DNA of 64,000 nt from Hydractinia symbiolongicarpus. Its lineage: Eukaryota > Cnidaria > Hydrozoa > Anthoathecata > Hydractiniidae. The stretch covers positions 5,952,001-6,016,000 of the forward strand of contig NC_079883.1 of the NCBI RefSeq assembly GCF_029227915.1, given 5' to 3'. This document shows, piece after piece, positions 1-14,700 of the stretch. The notes beneath the pieces are model-generated. The model ran no database searches. It had not been told where the DNA came from and saw only the letters and a program-made list of their open reading frames with translations. Within the stretch, counting starts at the first letter, position 1, and each line of letters opens with the position of its first letter. The translations under genes and the position numbers were made by a program.

Positions 1-109
1 TTAGGTCACCATGACATAATCAGAGCGAAAACAACATAATTGGGCCATGCGTACATAAGCCGGCCGTCCTGTTTATAAACAGGCTGTATTTGCAATCTGG
101 GCAGAACAG

Positions 110-752
110 CACTAGATAGCTAGCTTTAAGTGTCTTAAAATTTAATAACTGTTGTATTGTATATAATATAGATAGTATATAGTATTTAAATACTTGTGTC
201 CTGGCTGAAACTTGCGTCAAATGATTCTATTTTCTTTCTCTGTCATAAAAGGATGATTTTGTGTACAAAAGTCATGAAGGTCATGAAGTCGTGAACAAAT
301 GAGGTTGTTTTGTTCTGCCCCGGTTGGCAGATCACAGTGAAACTTTTAAATTACAGGTCCATATTTTTCAGGGTAGAAAGCGATCTGAGGGAAAAAGTAT
401 AACCAATGCTTTACTTGGCTTTCTTTATAGCCTGTCGGCCTGACTTTTTTCTTTTCTACTTCTGGATCCTTTGTTCTCGTTTTTTTCCTTCCTAGAGCTA
501 GCTAGCTAAGCTTTAAATGTCTTAAAATTTAATTGTTGTATTATAGATAGTAGTATTTACATACTTGTGTCCTTTCAAAGCGTCGGGCTGAAACTTGTGA
601 AATGATCTAAAAAAAAACTGCTTCTACTTCCTTTCCTCTACCATAAGATTATGATTCCGTGTACAAAAGTCACGAACGTATGAGGTTGTTTTGTTCTGCT
701 CCGCGTGGAGGTCTGTATTTTTCAGGGTTAGATTGTATGATTTGAGGGAAAA
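110..752. repeat. Diverged tandem duplication (~390-bp spacing)
   Basis: Two related blocks, about 110-395 and 500-752, share in the same order: a ctagctag run, a block reading gtcttaaaatttaat, a block reading atacttgtgtcct, a block reading tgtacaaaagtca, gaggttgttttgttctg and tatttttcaggg. They differ by many substitutions and indels, so the duplication is old. No coding potential was seen. I do not recognise the unit; it could be a tandem repeat or two copies of an unknown element. Confidence 0.6.
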
Positions 753-1204
753 CACACTGTTCACGCGGTCAGCACATCATAAACATAAACCCTTGGTTTT
801 CTAACACCCAACCTGATATATTGTGTACTTTTGGCTAATTTAGCTTTAGGTTAATTCAGATACTTGTAGTTCTTCTGTGAGAGTTTGACCGTGAAACATC
901 GGGGTTTTCCCTTAACCGAAAATTGTGCCACCTGACATTCCCACAGACAGGTAAATTTTCATGTTATGCCACGGGGACACAAGGCAACTTTTTCTGGCGA
1001 TAATAATTAGATAGAGTAGCTTTTTGTTGCCCACAGCATTTTTTATTACTGGTAACATTATTTTTGTTTCCAGTAACAAGATACAAAATCAAATCGATTT
1101 GATTTGATTTTGTATTTTTTTAACAGTAAAGTGGGTCGACATTTCGTATTCAGCCAATCAGAACTGAGAAATTATACCAATTCTTTCCTTGTTAGATAGA
1201 TAGA

Positions 1205-1560
1205 TGTGCATATTTTACATGGCTAGCCTCACAAATATCAAGGGATATACCCTGTCTATTATTTCCAGGAGGGGCCATGGCTTAGATGGAGAGTCCTAGA
1301 GTATTTAATGCTCATTTTGAGCGACGCAGACCCAATTAGGGCCCGCGCTCTACTAGACAACTCCCGGCAACATCCAACGGCCCACACAGTGTGCCATCTT
1401 CCCAATTTCCCTCACATGGCTTGGGTTAACCCGGGGCTATGGTAACATTCACTCGCCCATGTTGAATCGCCGTCAAGAGGAATGAACCCCGGTCTCCCGC
1501 ACAGAGTACGAGAGCTATAACCACTAATCTACGGCGCCACACCGCTAATCTACGGCGCCA
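1205..1560 (-). mobile_element. tRNA-derived SINE, copy 1
   Basis: On the minus strand the element starts with a tRNA-like head (gattagtggttatagctctc, then a B-box-like ggttcattcc with one base missing) near 1480-1558. It continues through a body containing gggttaacccaagcc-like sequence and ends with a conserved tail domain containing gatatttgtgaggctagcca and a (ATCT)n-like end near 1195-1215. The same head, body and tail recur at 16645-16990, and head plus tail at 28520-28717. The head end carries a short local duplication of ctaatctacggcgcca. Pol III-transcribed and mobilised in trans by a LINE, by family knowledge. Confidence 0.75.
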
Positions 1561-2789
1561 TTTGTTGTGATGGAATGTTACCTGTTGCACGATGTGTGGC
1601 GACAAAATATATTTTTTGGACGACTGTAACAAAATTGAATTTGTTATTATAGCTGATCGATTTGCTGGAAAGGTTCCTACTAAAAATAGCATAGTTAACT
1701 AAGCTTTCTTCGAGGTTATCAAAATTCAGTCCGATTTCCTTGTGGTAAAAAAAATCATACTGGCTAGCTAACTGAATTGATAGTTTTCCAAAATACAGGG
1801 CTAGTGAAGCTTCATGAAGACCACAAACCCGATACCAGGACTCTCTGTGTGGCGTTCTATTTTTCGTTTTACAATACCTGTGCCTAATTTTTAAAAGGTT
1901 AAGAAGCAAAAAAAAATAATTTAAAAGGACAACTACAAACGAGTCGGAAAAAAGTAAAAGAGGAAGAAAAATATTGTGAATGTCTATTCCTAATTGAAAA
2001 ATGCGGAATTTAATGCCAGAAAAATTAGCGAGCCTTGATTCCGCATTCTTTTCTTTCCTCGGGAAACAGCAAATTTGTTATTGATGTCGATCACACACAA
2101 ACACATCTACTCTATCCCAGTAAAAATCAGATAAGTTTTTAAGTTTTGATCTAGCTCGGACTAAAGGCTTTAATATTGTTAAATTGTGAATACATTTTGT
2201 TTTGGCCTGCTTTTGATTATTTCTGTCTGTCTGTCTGTCTGTCTGTCTGTGTAAAGAGATAAAACACAGTTTCTCAATAATTTTCATTCTGTATTATCAA
2301 GATATATGATTAAATCAAGTTTGAGAGAAAAATTCAAATTACAGTTTGATTAAAAATAATTATAAATATGTTATTATTCTTCGCAATGAGATAAGAGAAC
2401 AGTCAATTTGTTTCGTGCACGCTGTACATGAATATGCATGCATATGTACAAAATTGACTAAGTGTTTACCAAAAGCAGAAATGACCACAAAAATACTTCG
2501 ACTATATAAAAAGCTGTCTGTACAAAAATTAAAGAGTATTTAATGTACAAGAAAACACGAAGTGCTAAAAACAAACAAAAAATGAACCAATTACGGTCAA
2601 CAATCTTCCATGTCCATTGTGAGTATTCTGCAGAATCACAACGCGAGACAACCGCTATGTCCAACTGTATTAAAAATTCATATAAAATGAATAAAAAGAT
2701 AGCTAGCGCGTGAGTACCATGTAGGTATAGTCTCTACCGACCAACTACTAACAAACCAAAACATAAAAAGGGTGCAGCTCTTAACCTTG
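1561..2789. other. Non-coding flank downstream of kindlin; TCTG microsatellite
   Basis: No gene supported. A short (TCTG)n microsatellite lies at 2222-2250. The part nearest 2789 is the presumptive kindlin 3' UTR (minus strand); no AATAAA was found on the minus strand within about 150 bases of the stop codon. Confidence 0.5.
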
Positions 2790-5700
2790 TTACAGAGCAG
2801 GTTTGGATGACCAGTCTTTGCCCTCTCCACCCCCAATAGTGTTCCAACCGCCTGTCAGTTTATAGAACATCTCGTCATCTAATGGAGCATTAACATCCTT
2901 GCGCATTGAAAGAAATATGTACCCTCCAATAAACTCGTGCGCCAATCTAATATCTCCACCTACTAGGGAGAATATGACAGTGTTGTTATCTCCTTCGCAT
3001 GAGATAATCATTTCACGCGTTTCCCAGTTCACATTCCAATTCTTCATGGAGCTGTACCGCCATTGTTTCACGACTTGACGGGAGCTGACATCGAAACGGG
3101 TAATTTTGTTGGTCCCTATACCAACTATCTCCTAAAGTAATAAAAAATTTTTGTCAATTCAACAGGCCAAATAATCAAAATATGTTAGATGTTATTTTAC
3201 AAAGTAACGCCGATAAAAGCCGGCGTGGTCAAGATCATTTTTAATTTGTTGGTGCAAGTTGACAAAGTAATTTCTCATAAAATCGTGCATATTATGTGGT
3301 GAGAAATAAGTTGCGGTGAGCTGAACTAATAATCTCTCTTCACCCTACTGAAGGTCAATCATCTCACCTGTTTCTTCTTAGACTCTCTAAATCTCGCATT
3401 GAATTTCGTAATACCAAAATCTGGTAGTGACTGCCACTGGCGAATGAAATTCATTTTAGTTTCTAAAAGGCCAAGCTTGGTAAACGACGAGTGTGATTCC
3501 AGAATCCGAGCCGCGATCTAAACCAAAAAAAGAAATTGTCAAATTCAACCCTAGCCTGCAATGTTTTCCTCACACAAAGTATCGTTTCTGATGGTACACT
3601 TCGCAAATTAATTTTTAAATATGCAATCGAATTTGACATTTGCCATCATCACTCGAAAAACTCCACAATTTATTACCTGTTTACTCTTGTACTTTGATAA
3701 AATTCTTTGTGGAACAAAGTCTTCTGGTTGCATTCCAGCCTGATATGAAAAACAAAAATATACAGATACACATAACCATCTGCTTGCGTTGCCATTATAT
3801 TTCAACTGCTGTTTCGAGAGCAAAAAACAAAAAACCCAAGTGTACGAGTGACCCTCCTTCAAAGTGCCTGCGTATTTCGAGAATAAAAAAGCATAAAACC
3901 TAAGTGTACTAGTGCTTGTGTCAGTGGTGGAGTGAATGACCAAGCTGGAAACTCTTATAATGTGGAGCGGATAGGTTGTGAAATCTCCATTAAAAATAAT
4001 AACAAGAAACATAGCTTGTGGCCAAAAGTTTATTCGACGTGAGATGAGCACCAACAAAACTCAGTTTTACTATCGCGTGTGGAGATTTATACAAGCTATA
4101 AATTAAATTCCTAAACAATTATTTACACATTCTTACACGTCATTAAGTCGTTGTGTATAATCAAAAAAGATATGCACATAAGAGAGTTCTTCAAGAAGAT
4201 TAACAAACAATACTCATTGACAAGTTTTTGCATTCGTGTTGCTTATAGCAACATGTTTGTTGTGTTTATACTCTATTTCAAAGAAAGTACAGATAACCAC
4301 TACTTATACGATAAGATCAAAACACAAACAAGTGACACATACATGTTCTCCTAAAGAGTAATCTGTATCGTCTCTGGCTAAACCACCATCACTTTGCATA
4401 CTTAAGAAGGTTCGCACACCAGACATTTCCATTTCATAAGTGTTGTCAGCCATAGTTTTTCCCTTTGATGCGAGGCGACATGCAGCCATCCATTTGACAT
4501 ACTGTTCTGGTGAGTTACATCCAAGCTCTACTTCAAACATGTCAGGACCTGGTATTCTTAATTTGATATGATATTTATCTTTGCTGATGTTAACTTCCGG
4601 AAATACCTCACAACCTATAAAAGTGCAGGAAACATTAAAGTTACTTTAATTATTGGCCTACATTAATTTTTACAATTTAAAAATATTCAAGTTAATAAGG
4701 TCTCTCTTATAGTAACACCCCCATTTTGTCTGTTCAAAATGGTGACACGCAGTCTACTTTTTACCTTTTAGGTTGAATTTTTGTATCGGTTGAGCCATAG
4801 ATTCTGATTGCTGTTTATAATAAGATATATGCGTATCTTTAAATAGAAAATAGTAGCTCTTGACACTTTTCATGCCAAAACTTTTGGACCTATAAAAGAA
4901 AAGTAAATAATTATGAAATACACAGATCGATGGTTTATATTCCAAATGACAAATCACTATTTCTTTCTAATCTGGTGGCATGCCTGTTTACGTTTAACAA
5001 ATATAAAAATTAAATTAGGAACAACTGGTGTAACTTTGCTTACTTTATTAAGTTTAGATTGTCTTTCATTTCAGGGATATGTGAAAGAGCCTAAACAAAA
5101 AAACATTTATTAAACAAAATAAACATTTATTAGACAAAATAAACATTTAAACAACCACAACTTGTTTCTTTCACGGTACTTACTGGTCGTTGCGAAGGTT
5201 GACTAACTCCAGTAGACGTGTTTTGTTGACTTGTACCCTCCAATGTCATCTGCAACAAATAAACAACAGTATCAAGTAATAACCAAGAATATTGTCGCTC
5301 TAAAACTTTAAATCTCTTAGTAACAAAACTAAGTAAAAGGTACACTTTCAACTTAAAAGGAGCGGAGTGGCATTTGTTATGTCTGTAAGAACAACTCACC
5401 TGCAATTCATTGAGGGCTGACTCTATATCATCAACTTCTTCAGTGGCCGATGAGTTTTGTGGGTTTTGAGCAGCGACTTTTACTTGGAATTGTAATGCAG
5501 CAAAGGTGATCGCTTCTTCTTCTGTGCATTCGATTTCTTCTGTTAGTACTTGCCATTTAGCTTGCTCGTAAATTTGGTTGATTCGCACCTCATCAATCTT
5601 AAAACAATAATGAAATTTCCAAGAAAGAACATTGTATACTAGAATAAAATTCTGTGAATAGACCATTTTTAAAATAGACCACTGGCTTTAATGGCAGAGT

Positions 5701-8700
5701 TCGAAAGTTAGCCTTTTCAACTTTCAGGTTCTCCGATTTACTAATCTTTTTTCCAGACATTTTTTAAGACAATAAACTTTTGTGGGTAGGCCTTTGTGTA
5801 TATTTAATTTACACATTTTTTAGCACCAATGGGTTTTTTCTCTTGTACCTGAGAAAGACAATACCAGTTTTGACACTGAGACACAATACAGTGTAATGAT
5901 GTATAATGCTACTGAAAGTTATGATTCATTTTGAAACTTTTTTCTATATTTTTTCCATGATGGATGGGACTTATGTTTAGTTGCTAAATTCCAGGCTTAC
6001 CTTGGGATTTAAGTCAAAGAAGTTGTAGTATTTAAACCTCAGTAACAAGTTGTCATATTCTTTTACTCCCTAAAAAAATAAATATTTTGCTATTAAATAA
6101 ATAAACTAACCCAATATCATTGTGGACAAGATCTGTTTTGATAACAAGCTTGTTTTGCTTTTACAGCAACTGTGACTAGAGATATACATCTCACTGAAGA
6201 TATGTTGTGTCACAAATAGCAGTTCAAATCAAAACACTATCTTTTTGTCATACCTGTTGCATAAGTGATTCAGAAGATGCAAACCAGCTGAAAAACAAAA
6301 ACATTAAAGATTAAAATGCGATAAATGACAGGCTATATTTTAAACATAAAACTAGCAAAACATTAAAACTAAAAATTTACCCAGTATTAAAGGTTGCACG
6401 TTCTACGAGTGGTTTTCCGCGTCCAATACCATCTAGTTGTTCAGGGGTGACCGTATTGGGACTGTGAGCTAACATGGGAGACAATGCTGTGGTGTATGGG
6501 TTAAGAGCATCACTACTAGAATAAGAATAATCTGAGCCTGATCTTCCACCAGTAGAGACAGGTGAAGTAGTTGGTGCTGGAGTTGTAGGTGTTTGTAGTG
6601 TAGATCTATTAAGAGTACCATTTCCAACACTGCCCTGAGAACCTGTCTCATCTGAACCAACAGATCCAGAACCTTTTTTCCCTTTCCTTCGTTTTTTAGC
6701 AGTACCAGTTTCAAAAGGTCTCATTAAGGATAGTTCTTCTGGGTGTCTTATGCCAAGTTCTGCACATAATTCTGATACAGTATGAAATACATCAACAGCA
6801 AAGTTTACTCTCATATCTAATATCTGAAGATCAGGCATTTGAAGTCTTACACTTTTATGCTGTGGTGTGAATTGAAGTTGTGTGTCATAGGTCATGCCAT
6901 AGGAGGCTAGGGATAGACGTGGTTTCTGCATCCAAATTTTTTTTTCAGGCCACCAAAGTGCATGATCAGAATAATCTGCTGTAACATCTATAAAGTAGTA
7001 AAGTTGAAAATAGAAATAGAAATTGAATAATGTACACAGGTTTAAGCACAGCTACATACTAAACACAAAAGACACAAAAACACAGAACCTTAACTTTGCT
7101 ACTTTATTTATACTGCATAAATTGAGGTTAAAAGCTTATATTTTCTTTATTTTGAAAAATTTGCATACTTAATTAGAAAAGCCAATTTCAGTAAGACAAA
7201 AAGAATTTTAACTCTTTTAATTAATAAAAACCCAATTTTTTGAATATTTTACTATTTTTTTTGTTGTTGTTGTAATGCATAGAAGGCATGCAATCCAAAC
7301 TTAAAAAGGACAAAAATTTAAATGTTATTAACCACCATCAAACTACATGTTGAAGCACTGGCATTTTTACCACCCCCTACCCCTTGTAACAAATCTAATA
7401 CCACCCACCAACCCTTCCCCATTGTCATGTAATATTTCGAATCTTGAGACCTTGTCTATTTATTACCTACAGTACCAAAAACTTTCATGTAACAGATAAT
7501 TAGACATAATTAGACTACTGCTCTAATATGAGCGAAATATATAGCAGGACTATTTATTTAGCACACAAGATGACATTTTGCATTATGTCTAGTAGAGTCG
7601 AGAAAAAAATTCAGATCAGACACTAAAATAACTAAAAAATGTCCATAATATATGAAAGTTCTCTGTTACATAACCAAAGTGCTTTGTCCCCTACCCCTCC
7701 CTAAAAAAAATAAATTCATAACAGTTCGTAACAAAAATAATCATACCCCTAACCCTGAGGTGTTACACAATTATTAAATGGCCCCTAGTAAATTTTTTTG
7801 ACTAAAAATCTAAATGATCACATTTTGAACACTTCCTTCTCCCCTTTTTAAATTCTCTTCTTACCAATTATAAATTAAAGATAAAAATTATTTTTGGTGT
7901 TTCAATTTCCTTTTTGAGGTTAGGAAAACACACATCTTTCAGGTTTTGCTATATATGGATTTATCAATGAAAAACCTAACAAACAAGAATTCGAAAATTT
8001 TGAAAGAAGTCAATGACTCATAGCAAATTAAAGAGTATCATTAATATGAATTGCTAATTTATAAAAATTACTTTCCACAAAAATTATTGGAAAACAAAAT
8101 TTCATAGCTTTTAGTACTATAAAATGCAGCCATGTATTATTCTTAATAAGGAAACAAGTATAAAAATTCATAAAATATATATTGCATCATTATATTTTAG
8201 TTATATATATTTTATGAATTTATATACTTGTTTCCCTATTAAGAATCATTGATTATAGTTTCAAGTTTGACATATATCGAAGTTATTGCCATTTGCTAAT
8301 TATACATATTCAATACAAAACAATTAGAGAATCCACCCTTAACCAGATAAACTTTTTCTTTGGTCCAATGAGTCAGTATCCCAATGAAGAAGAGTCTATT
8401 TAGGAGTTGACTCACAAATGAGATGTATTTAAAAAACTTAAGTTTACCAGGTGTTGTCAAGTGTTCTATATGATAAGTGTGTCCATTTTCATAATCATGC
8501 AAAAAATAGCTAAAAAATAAAACGTATTCTCTAAACAACATTAGAGCACGATTTACTTAGGGTAAATTTACTTAGATTTTAACATATTTTTTCATAATTG
8601 TTGGTTATTATGCATAAAAGAGAAAAAAAAATTCATTGATTAATAAATTTTTAGAATCGCTGCTCATACAGTGCTGTTTTAGCCATTCCAGAGTATCAAA

Positions 8701-11700
8701 ATCTGAAGAGTTATGTAGCATGTTAGGCCAAACCATGATAGGGCCTCCTTTGTCATTAAAATGTGGCCTCCAATTTTATGTAAATGTTAACAGTCCTGTC
8801 ATTACACTTTACAATAAAGCCCTATAAGATTTTCAATGGTACTAAAATCGTGGTCAGAGATTACAACTACCGGACACAGAAATAGAAGAGGGTGCCGATA
8901 AGCCACAAACGCCCGCATATATAAGGGCAAGTTTGGTCGACTTTTTGAATTACTTTCCCGAACTGGCCCGGAACTTTCCTGAAATGCAATTCCTTGTGTC
9001 ACACACCATGCGGATGTTCCTGCCGTATTGAAATTTATATTTATTATGTAATTTGTGTTGTCCTTGTGTTGTCCCGTTTGTGCTCTGCTGTAGAGTTAGC
9101 TCTGCGGTGGAGTACGAGATGCATTATATTCGTTAGTTTTGTGTTGTGATGTCCCGTGTTAATTATGTAAAAGAATGATTGTAATTTTGGTACTATTTTT
9201 AGTTAAATTTTCCCCTTGAGTCTGTTTTTGTTTTGCACATCTTGCACATCCTTTTTCTGTGCTAGCAGTCTTCAGCATGTAGCGACAAGGTCGGACATAA
9301 ACTTCAGGAATACATTCGCTGTTGAGTGAATTAGTAATTTATATTCGCATATCACAGGAGTTGTCCTGTATCTCAGTTACATTATCAGTTGTTTTCTCTC
9401 ACTTGTAGTTGGCTTGGCTTACGCCACTATATTTCTAGTAAGTGTTTATTTCTTATTATATTTTATGTCATCTTACATGTGTAATTTGTTGCTCAAATTT
9501 CGTCTTGTAATTTTATTGTTTAGCGAGTAAGATTATTAAATACTCCGTTGGAATCGTGTCTATAATTTCCAAGCACCTACAAAAGTAGAAATATAAGTAA
9601 CACTGGATTCGTTGGAATCGCTATTCAAAAGGATGTCAGTAACGAAAGAGACCCGACCAGAGATTGAAGCATCTCCCGTTAATGATGACGAAGAAAGAAG
9701 AGTCGTCAAACTAACAGAAAAGGGAAGATCCTTTAAACTTCAGTGTCTGTTAGAAGAACGAGAAAGAATATTCAGGCGATTGATGAGAAGGTCGTCCGAA
9801 ATAGACAACTTAGTGGGCTTCGGGAGCATAACGACGATAGAAGAAACGTTATTAAGATTCAACGACTTGGTAAAAAAGTTTGAAAATGTTCACGAACAAT
9901 GCGTCCCACTCTTTACTGATGAAGAGAGGCGCGATGATCAAAATTGGTACGACGACAAAGACGAAAAAATATTTGATTTCAAACATCGTGCCATCAACCA
10001 AATTAGAGAGTTGAAAAAAAAGCAAGAATGTGAAAGTCTAAAATCGCACGATAGCCGAAAGGATAGAGCGTCTAGCAAGTCCCACACAAAGGCATCATCC
10101 GAATCGTTTCAAGAACGATTTAATAAGAAAGTGGAGAAAACCGAACGTATGAGTGAAGGAGATTTCAGAAATGAAAGACAAAGATTTGCTCTGGAATCGG
10201 AAGAGTTAAAAAACTTAGAGGAGGTGTCTCAACTCAAAGCACGTTTGGGTGTCCTGGACCGAAATCTGAAGCGCGTGCAAAAATGTCAACGCAGCCAACC
10301 AGATGTAGAGCGGTATCAACGCAGGATAGATGAAGGTATGAATTCGAGAGTTGATGATGAAAGTAGTATCTTGTTTAAGTTGTTAAAACTACAATCTGCA
10401 CCAGAAGTTGACATTGAGCCATTTAATGGAGACCCACTAAATTTTAATTATTTTATGGCTATGTTTAAGGAGGTTGTAGAATCAAAGGTAGATGATCCCA
10501 GAGGCAGGTTAACCAGACTTATAAAGTTTACAATAGGTGAACCTAGAGAACTTATTCGACATTGCATACAGCACCCCCCTGAGGTTGGTTATGAAAACGC
10601 TATTGAACTTCTGACAAAAAGGTATGGGAATCCCCATATTATTCTAGCTAATTACAGAAAGGAAATAAGAGATTGGCCTCAGTTAAAGTTCAACGACGCA
10701 AAAGGGTTCAGAGATTTTTTCAGTTTCTTAATAAAGTGCCAGAGCATTGTAATTGGGAGGGACTGGAATGTGTTGGATACCCCTGATACCATATGTGCTC
10801 TCGTTTCCAAGTTGCCAGGTTCTTTGACGGATCGTTGGAACCGCAAGGTTATGATAAAACGTCATAAGCACCTTTCAGAACCTAGTTTAGAGGATTTCAT
10901 TGACTTTATTGAGCAGGAGTCTACCTTGATAAATGATCCGCTATTTTCAAGGAACGCACTTAAGCAGTTTACTAACACAAAGGAAAAGTTACCTGATAAG
11001 AGGAAATCTTACAAAAGCTTTGCTATGAATACCAACTATAGATCGTCAAATGACATTAAAAAGCTGTGCCCTGCTTGTTCTGCTAAGCATGATTTAGATG
11101 ACTGTAAATTGTTTCTGAGTTATACCATAGAGGACAGAAGCAAATTTCTTGGACGAAAAAGATTATGCTATGGCTGTTACGATCCAATAACCGACGAACA
11201 CAACGCAAAATCCTGTCCACATCGACGCAAATGTACCATTTGTAAAGGAAACCATCCTACTGGCTTGCATGGCTTTAGATTTAGGAAAAGAAGTGACTCC
11301 AAGGATAAGGAAGAAAACAAAGAAAGCACCGAAGAGAAGGAATCTGTTAAGAGCAATGTCACTGGATTGTCAAAATCATGCAATTCTTTAAACGTTGGTG
11401 AAGTTATCAGTCTTTGCATAGTGCCAGTAAAGGTATCACATAAATCTACTGGTAAGAGTGTGACTACCTTAGCCATGCTGGATAATTGCAGCCAAGCTTC
11501 GTTTGTAACGACAGATCTAGTCAAGAGATTGGACGTCAGTGGTGCTGAAACATCATTAGCCATTAAAACAATTAACGGAACAGAAACTGTTAAATCTGAG
11601 GCAATAGAAGATTTGATAATTGAAGGCATTAGCACACAATTTGAAAATATCCCGTTCATGTTAACCAAGGCATACACAAGAAGAGAACTGCCCGTAGATA

Positions 11701-14700
11701 AAGATGATATAGCAACTACCGATAAGTTATCTCAATGGAAATACTTGGAACCGGTTTATCCACACTTTAGAATCCAGAAGTTTGATGTTGACTTGTTGAT
11801 TGGCGCAAATTGTGCAAAGGCACTTGAACCAGTGGATGTGCTGCCCAGTCAAGATGGTGGCCCATATGCATACCGAACCATACTTGGATGGTGCATTGTA
11901 GGACCAATCAAGTCAGAAGGTAAAAATAATTATTCTATCAAATCTTGTCATAAAATTGCTGTGAACGACATAGGAAACAACGGAATTGCTAAGCATCATT
12001 TTGAATCAAAAAGTAGTGTGAAAGAAACTCATATTAGTAACATGCTTGAAAAGTTGTACCTTTCAGATTTTACGGAGGCAAGATTGTCGCCTCGCAGCAA
12101 CATAGAATTTAATCTAGAAGAAATGTCAATAGAAGATAAAACATTTCTAACCATAATGGAGTCAAAAGCAGGCAAGGTTGGAAGTCATTATGAACTGCCT
12201 TTGCCATTCCGAAACAAAGACTTGTTGATGCCTGACAACAGAAACGTTGTGCTGAGAAGACTGATGCATTTAAAGGAAAGATTTATACGAAATCCGAAAT
12301 TCCTAGCTGAATACCAAAGGTTCATGAAGAACATCATAGATAAAGGATATGCAAGAAAAGCCGTGCTACCTGCATCTCCTGGGAAGTCTTGGTATATCCC
12401 CCATCATGCAGTTTATAATGAAAAGAAGAATAAGATCAGAGTAGTCTTCGATTGTGGAGCAGAATACCATGGTAGATCATTAAACAAGGAATTGATCCCT
12501 GGACCAGACTTTACCAACCATCTTATAGGTGTGCTTAACAGATTTAGAGAAGGAACCATAGCAGTCATGGCTGACATCGAATCTATGTACTTCCAGGTGT
12601 TTGTAACGGAACACCAAAGATCGTTTCAGAGAATTCTTTGGTGGGACAAAAACGATAAAGAAATGACCAAACCGGTCGAATACGAAATGAATGTCCACAT
12701 CTTTGGAGCGACTTCGTCTGCGAGTTGTAGCAATTATGCCTTGAAGAAAACTGCCTTAGATAATCAAGGCAAATTTGGAACTGATGCAGCGGAAACGTTA
12801 TTGAAGAATTTTTATGTCGATGACATGCTGAAGTCAAAAGATAATCTTGGTGAGACCATTTCGTTAATGAAAAACGTCACTTCTATGTGTAAGGCGGGAG
12901 GTTTTAGGTTAACAAAATTTGTCAGCAATAATAAAGAAGTGTTATTGTCTATACCTGAAGATGATCGGAAAACGGGGTTTACTGATTGTGAATTATTGTC
13001 TGGAGATACGGATCTGCCGTCCGATAGTACGTTAGGTATCACATGGGATATCGAAATGGATTGCTTCAAATTTAAGATCGAACTGAAAAAGACGCCCTAC
13101 AGCAGAAGAGGTATGCTTTCTATGTTGAGCACGTTGTACGATCCTTTGGGATTTTTAGCTCCATTTCTAGTCAGAGGAAAAATAATCCTTCAAGAACTGT
13201 GCAGCATGAGCCTAAATTGGGATGACCCAGTTCCTGAAGACAATTGTAATGACTGGAACATATGGAAAGACTGTATCCAGCCTCTTGAAGGATTTAGAAT
13301 ACCGCGATGCTTCAAGCCCAAAAAATTTGGTAAGATTGTTCATTCCTCGATCCACTACTTTTCTGATGCATCAGAGTTTGCATATGGCCAAGCTACGTAC
13401 CTAAGAATAGTAAATGAAAGTCGCAGAGTACATGTTTGCTTGGTTATGGGTAAGGCAAGAGTCGCTCCTTTGAAATTCGTATCTATGCCTCGATTAGAAT
13501 TAACAGCAGCTACTTTGTCTGTTAAGATAGCTTCTTTGTTGAGACAAGAATTGCGACTACTATGTATTAATGAATATTTTTGGACTGATAGTCAAGTCGT
13601 CTTAGGATATCTAAAGAATCAAACGAAAAGATTCAAAGTTTTTGTGGCTAATAGAATCGAGATTATCAGAAGCAACAGCAAAATCGACGACTGGAATTAT
13701 GTACCGTCGAACGAAAATCCGGCCGACATAGCGTCAAGAGGATCAGATGCTTCGAAAGACAAACAAGTTAAAATGTGGTTTAGAGGACCAGAGTTCTTGT
13801 GGAATGATCAGTCTAGTTGGAAACTATCCAAACACGCCGCAGAAGTAGACGAAAACGACCCGGAGGTTAAGAAAGTGAAAGTAAACGCTTGCCTAGTCAC
13901 AAATGATCTGATGAGCACGCTTGAAGAACGCATGTCTTGCTGGAAGAAAATAAAGCGTGTAATGGCGTGGATCCTTCTGTTTGCAGATAGAATCAAAACG
14001 ATAAAACCCGGCGATGCATCCACAAAAGGTATCATCGACGTAGAACGATTGAAATGCGCTGAAAGAAAAATCATGCAACTGACTCAAGAAAAATATTTCG
14101 AAACGGAATTGCGAAATTTATTGTCTGGGAAAATCAATGTTAAAAACAAATTGTCGAAACTTAATCCCTTTGTTGATTCACAAGGCCTGTTAAGAGTAGG
14201 AGGAAGAATCGAACGATCTGGGCTAGATAAAGAACATGTGCATCCTATCATCATGCCGAAAGATAGCCAGACATCCATGTTGATTATTCGATATTGCCAT
14301 CAGAACGTCGCACATGCGGGCAGAGGAATAACCATCAACAAAGTACGAAGTTATGGGATTTGGATCGTGAATATAAATGCTTTAACACGAAAGGTCATTC
14401 ATAAGTGCACCATATGTAGGAGTTTAAGAGGACGTGCTGGAGAGCAAAAGATGGCCGATTTGCCAAAAGAAAGGTTCAACGAAGCACCACCATTCAGTTA
14501 TTGCGGATTAGATTGTTTTGGTCCATTCTTGATCAAGGTAAGGAGAAGCGAGATGAAAAGGTATGGTGTATTGTTTACATGTTTGTCTAGCAGAGCTGTA
14601 CACATTGAAATCGCAAGCAGTTTAGAAACTGATACGTTTATTTTGGCCCTTCGTCGCTTTGTTGGCAGAAGAGGAAACGTAAGGTATCTAAGATCTGATA

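Noticed and set aside
1426-1692. Minus-strand ORF over the tRNA-like head.
   Set aside because: It translates SINE sequence; no protein family.
9612-9632. Translation start of the BEL polyprotein at 9612.
   Set aside because: The codon there is TTG; the first ATG in frame is at 9633.
9582-9632. A tRNA primer-binding site starting TGG at ~9605 in the BEL leader.
   Set aside because: The complementary sequence does not have the spacing of a tRNA acceptor and T arm, so no primer can be named.
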